This document shows, piece by piece, positions 6,140 to 10,534 of a stretch of DNA of 10,534 bases. Positions within the stretch are counted from its first letter, which is position 1; each line of letters begins with the position of its first letter. Source of the stretch: Pseudomonadota bacterium (GTDB lineage Bacteria; Pseudomonadota; Gammaproteobacteria; Steroidobacterales; Steroidobacteraceae); NCBI GenBank assembly GCA_021850555.1, contig JAJZLX010000006.1, positions 1 through 10,534 of the forward strand, given 5' to 3'. A model generated the notes under the pieces. The model made no database searches. It worked only from the letters and a program-made list of their open reading frames with translations, and was not told the DNA's origin. A program made the translations under genes and the position numbers.

Positions 6140-6145
6140 ATTATA
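6140..6145 (-). promoter_or_regulatory. TATAAT -10-like box before the small exported protein
   Basis: A perfect TATAAT on the minus strand would start transcription at about the A of ATG 6133. No good -35 hexamer is visible 15-18 bp further up. The overlapping GAGGAG could instead be a ribosome binding site. Confidence 0.3.
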
Positions 6146-6212
6146 CTCCTCTATGATTGGCATGGGACGCGCGTTTGCCGCGCTCAAGCTGAATCTGTCT
6201 GCAGGTTGAGCT

Positions 6213-6231
6213 CGGCAGCTTCGTTCTGCCG
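6213..6231. repeat. Hairpin upstream of the MoxR gene
   Basis: CGGCAG and CTGCCG are perfect 6-bp arms around a 7-nt loop. They lie in the 153-bp gap between the divergent small exported protein and the MoxR ATPase, 55 bp before the latter's ATG. The role could be operator or leader structure. No terminator tail follows. Confidence 0.25.
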
Positions 6232-6286
6232 TCAATCGCGCAGGTGCCGGCATCGATTCACCGTGTGATTGGATACGAGAGAGAGC

Positions 6287-7135
6287 ATGACCCAGCGCTT
6301 CAGCGGAACCGACCGTTACATCGCCACCGATGACCTCATGATGGCGGTGAACGCCGCGGTCACCCTCGGCCGGCCGCTGCTCATCAAGGGCGAGCCGGGC
6401 ACGGGTAAGACGCAGCTGGCGCAGGAGATCGCGCGCTCGCTCGAGCGCCCCCTCTACGAGTGGCACATCAAGTCCACCAGCAAGGCGCAGCAGGGTCTTT
6501 ACGAGTACGACGCGGTCTCGCGCTTGCGTGATTCACAGCTTGGCGAGGCGCGCGTACACGATATCGCCAACTATATCGTCAAGGGAAAGCTCTGGGAGGC
6601 CTTCGAGTCGCAAGTCCAGCCGGTGCTGCTCATCGATGAGATCGACAAGGCGGACATCGAGTTTCCGAACGACCTGCTGCGGGAGCTCGATCGCATGGAA
6701 TTCTACGTCTACGAGACCCGAGAGCTCGTGACGGCGCGCCACCGTCCCATCATGCTCATCACCAGCAACAACGAGAAGGAGCTGCCCGATGCCTTTCTGC
6801 GCCGCTGCTTCTTCCATTACATCCGCTTTCCGGACGAGTCCACGATGCGGGCCATCGTGCAGGTGCACTTTCCGGGGCTAAAGCGGGAGCTGCTCGCAGA
6901 GGCGCTGCGGACCTTTTACGAGGTGCGCGAGACCCCGGGTCTGAGGAAGAAGCCCTCGACTTCGGAGCTGCTCGACTGGATCAAGCTGCTGCTCGCCGAG
7001 GACATCGATCCGGCGGTGCTGCGCGCCAATGACGAGCGCAAGGTGCTGCCGGCGCTGCACGGCGCTCTGCTCAAGAACGAGCAGGACGTGCACCTGTTCG
7101 AGCAGCTCGTGTTTTTGCACCGCCGGGCGCGCTGA
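6287..7135 (+). CDS. MoxR-type AAA+ ATPase
   Basis: The 282-residue protein from ATG 6287 is a single AAA+ module. Walker A is GEPGTGKT (residues 35-42), Walker B is VLLIDE (113-118), sensor 1 lies in LITSNN (158-162) and FLRRC (170-174) is the likely arginine-finger region. The C-terminal helical lid follows (about 205-282). MoxR ATPases form hexamers that, with a von Willebrand A partner, act as chaperones maturing metal enzymes or complexes; CoxD of carbon monoxide dehydrogenase is the closest described type. The VWA partner follows after 40 bp. A TTG six codons upstream (6269) is possible but has no better ribosome binding site than the GAGAGAG before ATG 6287. The client protein is not visible in the window. 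Confidence 0.92.
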   Translation: MTQRFSGTDRYIATDDLMMAVNAAVTLGRPLLIKGEPGTGKTQLAQEIARSLERPLYEWHIKSTSKAQQGLYEYDAVSRLRDSQLGEARVHDIANYIVKGKLWEAFESQVQPVLLIDEIDKADIEFPNDLLRELDRMEFYVYETRELVTARHRPIMLITSNNEKELPDAFLRRCFFHYIRFPDESTMRAIVQVHFPGLKRELLAEALRTFYEVRETPGLRKKPSTSELLDWIKLLLAEDIDPAVLRANDERKVLPALHGALLKNEQDVHLFEQLVFLHRRAR

Positions 7136-7175
7136 GTCACCCCGGCGGCTTCGGGTCATTTCTCGACAGCACGGC

Positions 7176-8396
7176 ATGCTCGTCAATTTCTTTTTTGGAC
7201 TGCGTGCCGCAGGTGTGCCGGTCAGCATCACCGAGCTGCTGACGTTGCTCGAGGCCCTGCGGGCGAGAGCGGCGGGGCTGTCCGCTCAGGATTTCTACTT
7301 TCTGGCGCGCACCTGCCTGGTGAAGGACGAGCGGCATTACGACCGGTTCGACCGGGTGTTTGCCGAGGCTTTTCAGGGCGCGCAGCGGCTGTTCGCCGAG
7401 CTCCTTGCGGCGCAAGTCCCCGCCGAGTGGCTGCGGGAGCTCGCCGCGGGCGAGCTGTCGGATGAGGACCGGCGCGCAATCGACGCCCTGGGCGGGTGGG
7501 AGAAGCTCATCGAGACGCTGCGCGAGCGCTTGCGTGAGCAGAAGGAAGCCCACCACGGCGGCAGCAAATGGATCGGTACGGGCGGCACGTCCCCGTTCGG
7601 CTCAGGTGGCTATCACCCCGAGGGTGTGCGCTTCGGTGAGGCCGGAGCGCGGCAACGCCGCGCCGTCAAAGTGTGGGAGAGGCGCGAGTACCGCAACTTC
7701 GATGACACGGTGGAGCTCGGCACGCGCAACATGAAGCTCGCGCTGCGCAGGCTGCGCAAGTTCGCCCGCGAGGGAGTTGCCGACCAGCTCGATCTCGATG
7801 GCACCATCGCGGCCACCGCCCGCAACGCCGGACTGCTCGACGTCAAGCTCGTGCCGCAGCGGCGCAATGCCGTGAAAGTGCTGCTGTTTCTCGATGTCGG
7901 CGGCTCGATGGACGAACATGTGAGAGTCTGCGAGGAGATGTTCTCGGCGGCTCGCTGCGAGTTCAAGCATCTCGAGCATTTCTATTTTCACAACGTGCCG
8001 TACGAGCAAGTCTGGAAGGACAATCACCGCCGCGCCTCCTCCGCGGTCGCGACGCTCGAGGTGTTGCGCACCTATGGTCATGACTATCGGGTGATCCTCG
8101 TGGGCGATGCGACCATGAGCCCGTACGAGATCATGCAGCCGGGTGGCAGCGTCGAGCACTGGAATGGCGAGAGCGGGGCGGTGTGGATGCAGCGGCTCTG
8201 TGCGGTGTTCCCGCGACTGGTGTGGCTCAATCCCGAGCCGGAACAGCGCTGGGAGCACATCGCCTCGGTACGGCTCCTGAAGGAGCTGGTCGGGGAGCGC
8301 ATGTTTGCGCTTAACCTGCAGGGTCTTGACTCGGCCATCGCGGAGTTGCGCCGCACGGTGCAGTCGCCCCCGCGCCCGCATGCGCGCAACGCCTGA
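7176..8396 (+). CDS. CoxE-like VWA domain protein
   Basis: The 406-residue protein starts at ATG 7176, where MLVNFFFGLRAAGVPVSITE is the typical opening of this family. A helical N-terminal half (about 1-120) leads to a conserved Gly-rich link, HHGGSKWIGTGGTSPFGSGG (126-145), and a VWA domain at about 230-395. Its metal site reads DVGGS (240-244) in place of the classic DxSxS, so the first serine is Gly; I recall this as common in the CoxE-like subgroup. A second loop, GDATMSPYE (310-318), supplies other metal-site residues. CoxE-type proteins pair with a MoxR ATPase, here the gene directly upstream, to insert metals or remodel target complexes. No ribosome binding site is obvious. It is convergent with the next GNAT gene. 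Confidence 0.9.
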   Translation: MLVNFFFGLRAAGVPVSITELLTLLEALRARAAGLSAQDFYFLARTCLVKDERHYDRFDRVFAEAFQGAQRLFAELLAAQVPAEWLRELAAGELSDEDRRAIDALGGWEKLIETLRERLREQKEAHHGGSKWIGTGGTSPFGSGGYHPEGVRFGEAGARQRRAVKVWERREYRNFDDTVELGTRNMKLALRRLRKFAREGVADQLDLDGTIAATARNAGLLDVKLVPQRRNAVKVLLFLDVGGSMDEHVRVCEEMFSAARCEFKHLEHFYFHNVPYEQVWKDNHRRASSAVATLEVLRTYGHDYRVILVGDATMSPYEIMQPGGSVEHWNGESGAVWMQRLCAVFPRLVWLNPEPEQRWEHIASVRLLKELVGERMFALNLQGLDSAIAELRRTVQSPPRPHARNA

Positions 8397-8406
8397 CGGC
8401 GCCGGC

Positions 8407-8919
8407 TCAGATCGGGGCGGATGATCTGCCCGTCCCGGGCAGATCAAGGTGCAGATACTGGTTGAAGGAGGACTCGGCCGGGTAGCCCGCAAACGCCGCT
8501 CCCTTGACGAAGCCGCGGCGGCGATAGAGGGCGAGGGCGGGCTCGAATGGCGCTCCGGTACCGGTCTCCAGGCTGAGCCGGCGTATCCCCCGGCGCTGCG
8601 CGGCGCGAATGATGTGCTCGAGCAGCTGCGCCGCGACACCCTGGCGGAGGAATTGCGGATGAGTGCGCATCGATTTCACCTCTGCGCATCCGTCGGCCAG
8701 GTCCTTGAGCGCACCGATGCCTGCGATGTTCGGGCCGATCCAGCCGCTCCAGACCGTGATATCCGGGGACTGAAGGCTGGTCAGATCCAGGGCAAAGGAA
8801 GTGCCCGCAGGAGAGTGCGCGCGCATCTCCTCGAGGTGCAGCCGAAGCAGCCCCTGAGTGGCTGCTCCGCAGAGGTCGTCGCGAACGATCCGGATCCTCC
8901 TCATCACGGGTCTGCCCAT
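8407..8919 (-). CDS. GNAT family N-acetyltransferase
   Basis: The protein is 170 residues from ATG 8919, or 165 from ATG 8904 (MRRIRIVRDDL), which matches the family N-terminus better. The GNAT core is clear. Strands SPDITVWSGWIGPNIAGIGA and EVKSMRTHP are followed by the acetyl-CoA loop LRQGVAAQLL (91-100). Then come RGIRRLSLETG and LYRRRGF. The terminal GYPAESSFNQYLHLDL fits YsnE-like acetyltransferases. These transfer acetyl from acetyl-CoA to an amine; the acceptor here is unknown. The gene is divergent from the XRE-cupin regulator, with overlapping promoter elements. Its 3' end holds a 10-bp perfect hairpin (8423-8445). Confidence 0.87.
   Translation of the reverse strand: MGRPVMRRIRIVRDDLCGAATQGLLRLHLEEMRAHSPAGTSFALDLTSLQSPDITVWSGWIGPNIAGIGALKDLADGCAEVKSMRTHPQFLRQGVAAQLLEHIIRAAQRRGIRRLSLETGTGAPFEPALALYRRRGFVKGAAFAGYPAESSFNQYLHLDLPGTGRSSAPI
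8423..8445. repeat. Perfect 10-bp hairpin at the end of the GNAT gene
   Basis: GATCTGCCCG and CGGGCAGATC pair perfectly around TCC. It lies inside the last codons of the minus-strand GNAT gene and 27 bp past the stop of the plus-strand VWA gene. No T-run follows on either strand. It could still slow or protect 3' ends of both convergent transcripts. Confidence 0.45.
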
Positions 8920-8930
8920 TTGCGCCGGGA

Positions 8931-8959
8931 TTGACCTTATCCATTATACTAGACAAAAT
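8931..8959 (+). promoter_or_regulatory. Predicted promoter of the XRE-cupin gene
   Basis: TTGACC (8931-8936) and CAAAAT (8954-8959) are separated by 17 bp. Transcription would begin about 7 bp later, at the ATG at 8967. No ribosome binding site is present before that ATG, so the transcript may be leaderless. The -10 hexamer is imperfect. Confidence 0.4.
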
Positions 8960-8971
8960 ATCTAATATGAA
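8943..8971 (-). promoter_or_regulatory. Predicted promoter of the GNAT gene
   Basis: On the minus strand a perfect TATAAT (8948-8943) lies 17 bp after TTCATA (8971-8966), which matches 4 of 6 bases of a -35 box. Transcription would start near 8936, giving a leader of about 17 nt to ATG 8919. Confidence 0.4.
8950..8964. promoter_or_regulatory. Short dyad in the shared GNAT/XRE promoter
   Basis: TAGA-N7-TCTA forms an imperfectly extended dyad sitting between and over the two predicted promoters. It is a natural candidate for autoregulation by the XRE-cupin protein. Four-base arms are short, so chance occurrence is possible. Confidence 0.35.
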
Positions 8972-9557
8972 AGACGCAGCGGAAGCTCTCCCGCCTGAGC
9001 CCATCACGTCCCGGATCGCGCTCCGTATGCGGGCCCTGCGGACCGGACGCAGCCTGTCGCTCGAGGATCTGGCGCAGAGGTCGGGCGTCAGCCGTTCCAT
9101 GCTGTCGCTCATCGAGCGTGAGGAGAGCAGCCCGACGGCGGTGGTGCTGAACAAGATCGCTGCCGGCCTCGGCGTACCCTTGGCGGCTTTTTTCGAGGAT
9201 CCCGCGGCCGGAGCCGGCCCGCTCTCGAGGGCCCGGGACAGGCGGCCCTGGCGAGATCCCCAGACCGGTTACCTGCGCGAAGTGCTCTCGCCCTCCGGCA
9301 TCACGGCGCCCTTCCAGCTGGTCGAGGTGACTCTCCCGCCCGGCACGACGGTCCAGTACGAAGGTGTCAACCGGGCGCGGCCGTATCATCAGCAGATCTG
9401 GGTGCTCGAGGGGCAAATCGAGGTGTCATTCGGCGCGGACGTCCATCGCCTCGAGAAGGGAGACTGCCTGGCCCGGGACGTGGACGGCAGGCCCGCTTCC
9501 TTCAGCAACTCCTCGCGAATGCGTGCGCGCTACGCGGTGGTCATCGCGCTCGACTGA
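8967..9557 (+). CDS. XRE family regulator with C-terminal cupin domain
   Basis: The 196-residue protein from ATG 8967 has a helix-turn-helix at about 17-72 (RMRALRTGRSLSLEDLAQRS, then GVSRSMLSLIEREESSPT and LNKIAAGLGVPLAAFF). A cupin beta barrel follows at about 115-190 (TLPPGTTVQYEG, HQQIWVLEGQIEVSFG, HRLEKGDCLARD). This layout is the PuuR/HipB-like XRE-cupin class, whose members sense small molecules and often repress neighbouring metabolic or acetyltransferase genes. The frame also opens at TTG 8931, but that would place the promoter inside the gene. An acetyltransferase follows after 45 bp on the same strand and another is divergent, so both may be targets. The ligand is unknown. Confidence 0.9.
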   Translation: MKDAAEALPPEPITSRIALRMRALRTGRSLSLEDLAQRSGVSRSMLSLIEREESSPTAVVLNKIAAGLGVPLAAFFEDPAAGAGPLSRARDRRPWRDPQTGYLREVLSPSGITAPFQLVEVTLPPGTTVQYEGVNRARPYHQQIWVLEGQIEVSFGADVHRLEKGDCLARDVDGRPASFSNSSRMRARYAVVIALD

Positions 9558-9602
9558 GTCAGGCGAACCCCAACTCATCGGCACGAGGGAGACCGGCGAT
9601 CC

Positions 9603-10151
9603 ATGTCCCGAAGATCTCACGCGACTGAAGAGGCGGCAAGCGGGTCTCCCGGCCGCGGTGCGGGCTTGACCAGGGATTGCACCCCGGGCGATGCCACGCA
9701 GGTCTGCGCCATCTACAACCATTACGTGGAGCGGACGGCCGTCACATTTGAAGAAGCGGCGGTCTCTGCTGATGAGATGTCCCGGCGAATCGTGGAAGTG
9801 ACCGACCGCTTCCCCTGGCTCGTGTGGGAGCAGGACGGTGCGGTGCTCGGCTACGCCTATGCGGCGTCGTGGAAGAGCAGGTCTGCCTATCGTCACTCGG
9901 TGGAGACCACGATCTACCTGAGGCCGGATGCCACGGGGAAAGGCATCGGGACGAGGCTCTACCGGAACCTGCTCGAGAGACTGCGCCCGCTGGGCGTGCA
10001 TTGCGCCGTCGGCGGCATCGCCTTGCCGAATCCGGCAAGTGTGGCCTTGCACGAGCGGCTCGGCTTCGTGAAGATCGGCCAGTTCCACGAGATCGGGCGC
10101 AAGTTCGGTCGCTGGCTCGACGTTGGATATTGGGAAATCCGGCTGCCGTAG
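9603..10151 (+). CDS. GNAT acetyltransferase, phosphinothricin/MnaT type
   Basis: The 182-residue protein from ATG 9603 shows the family's AIYNHYVERTAVTFEE opening (residues 36-51), then RFPWLVWEQDGAVLGYAYA and WKSRSAYRHSVETTIYL. The acetyl-CoA loop TGKGIGTRLY (111-120), LPNPASVALHERLGF and the terminal GRKFGRWLDVGYWE complete it. Relatives N-acetylate phosphinothricin, methionine sulfoximine/sulfone or L-amino acids; the sequence cannot choose between these. About 21 residues precede the usual family start, and TTG 9666 (LTRDCTPGD) is a possible shorter start with no clear ribosome binding site. GGGAGA lies upstream of ATG 9603. It follows the XRE-cupin gene by 45 bp and is probably co-transcribed with it. 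Confidence 0.9.
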   Translation: MSRRSHATEEAASGSPGRGAGLTRDCTPGDATQVCAIYNHYVERTAVTFEEAAVSADEMSRRIVEVTDRFPWLVWEQDGAVLGYAYAASWKSRSAYRHSVETTIYLRPDATGKGIGTRLYRNLLERLRPLGVHCAVGGIALPNPASVALHERLGFVKIGQFHEIGRKFGRWLDVGYWEIRLP

Positions 10152-10218
10152 TTCCATGCGGGACCCGAGAGAAGCCGTCGCGTTTGATATGTCATGTGAG
10201 ACTTGGGAGCATTGCGCC

Positions 10219-10534
10219 ATGGTTCAGACATTGCACCGACCCGGCGGGCGTCTGGCGTGCGGACTCGCGGCCGCGCTGGTGTCGATCGCGCTGGCCGCCC
10301 CGGCCCGCGCGGCCCCGCGCTCGGCTTCATTCACCGCAATGAGCGCCGACCCGTGCGCGGGCGCGCACAATGCCGGTCCGGGCGCGGCTTTCATGCGCAT
10401 GATCCTCGAGCCGGGAGCGCATTTTCGCCTGCCGCCGCAAACCGCACGGCAGAGGGCGCGCGCGGCCCGTGCGGCCGCGCGGTCACGGGCGCGGGACTGG
10501 GCCGACCTCTGCCGGTACCAGGCGGCGAACGAAG
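10219..10534 (+). CDS. Exported protein, probably SGNH/GDSL hydrolase (N-terminal part)
   Basis: From ATG 10219, with TGGGAG about 11 bp upstream, the frame is open for 105 residues to the window edge. Residues 1-32 form a signal peptide (RLACGLAAALVSIALAAPARA). A linker follows that is rich in Arg and Ala (about 74-92). The last visible residues, DWADLCRYQAANE (93-105), match what precedes the catalytic GDSIT block in a group of secreted SGNH/GDSL hydrolases. The catalytic residues themselves are outside the window, so the family call is an inference from that short segment. It starts 67 bp after the acetyltransferase and may have its own promoter. Confidence 0.6.
   Translation, partial: MVQTLHRPGGRLACGLAAALVSIALAAPARAAPRSASFTAMSADPCAGAHNAGPGAAFMRMILEPGAHFRLPPQTARQRARAARAAARSRARDWADLCRYQAANE

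Noticed and set aside
5803..6141. Minus-strand frame from ATG 6141 with a good GAGGAG upstream
   Set aside because: The Arg/Pro/Ser-rich translation looks non-coding, whereas the overlapping frame from 6133 has natural composition and a signal-like start.
9426..10220. Minus-strand 264-codon frame opposite the MnaT-type acetyltransferase
   Set aside because: The plus strand carries an unmistakable GNAT domain over the same bases, so this is a shadow.
1..10534. CRISPR arrays, tRNA or rRNA genes, transposases, toxin-antitoxin or phage genes
   Set aside because: I looked for spaced direct repeats, cloverleaf patterns and typical protein families and saw none.

Overview
The window is GC-rich, Gram-negative bacterial DNA. 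Two predicted outer-membrane beta-barrel proteins with signal peptides, an OprB-type porin, a MoxR/CoxE-type gene pair and several one-domain regulators suggest a proteobacterium. Genus cannot be read from the sequence. No rRNA, tRNA, CRISPR array, insertion sequence or phage gene was seen. It looks like ordinary chromosome holding many short transcription units.

Layout. (1) Positions 1-1465, minus strand: a PadR-type regulator followed by a multi-pass DoxX-like membrane protein that runs off the left edge. (2) 1559-3838: an OprB-like porin (minus) and a phenol_MetA_deg-like outer-membrane protein (plus) are divergent around a perfect 19-bp dyad. A cytidine deaminase lacking the usual N-terminus overlaps the stop of the plus-strand gene. 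(3) 4247-5597, minus strand: a tight cluster of a 41-codon ORF resembling a cupin N-terminus, an antibiotic-biosynthesis-monooxygenase-fold protein, and a FadR/FCD-type GntR regulator that appears to carry two winged helices. (4) 5598-6286: mostly non-coding, with one small exported protein (minus) and several inverted repeats. (5) 6287-8396, plus strand: a MoxR-type AAA+ ATPase and a CoxE-type VWA protein, an ATPase/metal-site-protein pair expected to act as a metal-insertion or remodelling chaperone. (6) 8407-10151: a GNAT acetyltransferase (minus) is divergent from an XRE-cupin regulator (plus), which is followed by a second, phosphinothricin/MnaT-type acetyltransferase. (7) 10219-end: start of an exported protein that resembles the N-terminus of SGNH/GDSL hydrolases.

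How the genes fit together. The PadR, GntR and XRE-cupin regulators each lie beside likely targets: the membrane protein, the small-molecule oxidation cluster and the two acetyltransferases. The best regulatory signals are the dyad embedded in a minus-strand promoter at 2948-2975 and the 8931-8967 region, where promoters for both directions and a short dyad overlap. No clearly new defence or mobile system was found. The most interesting items are the MoxR-VWA pair without visible carbon monoxide dehydrogenase genes, the double-winged-helix GntR protein, the truncated deaminase and the cupin-like fragment.
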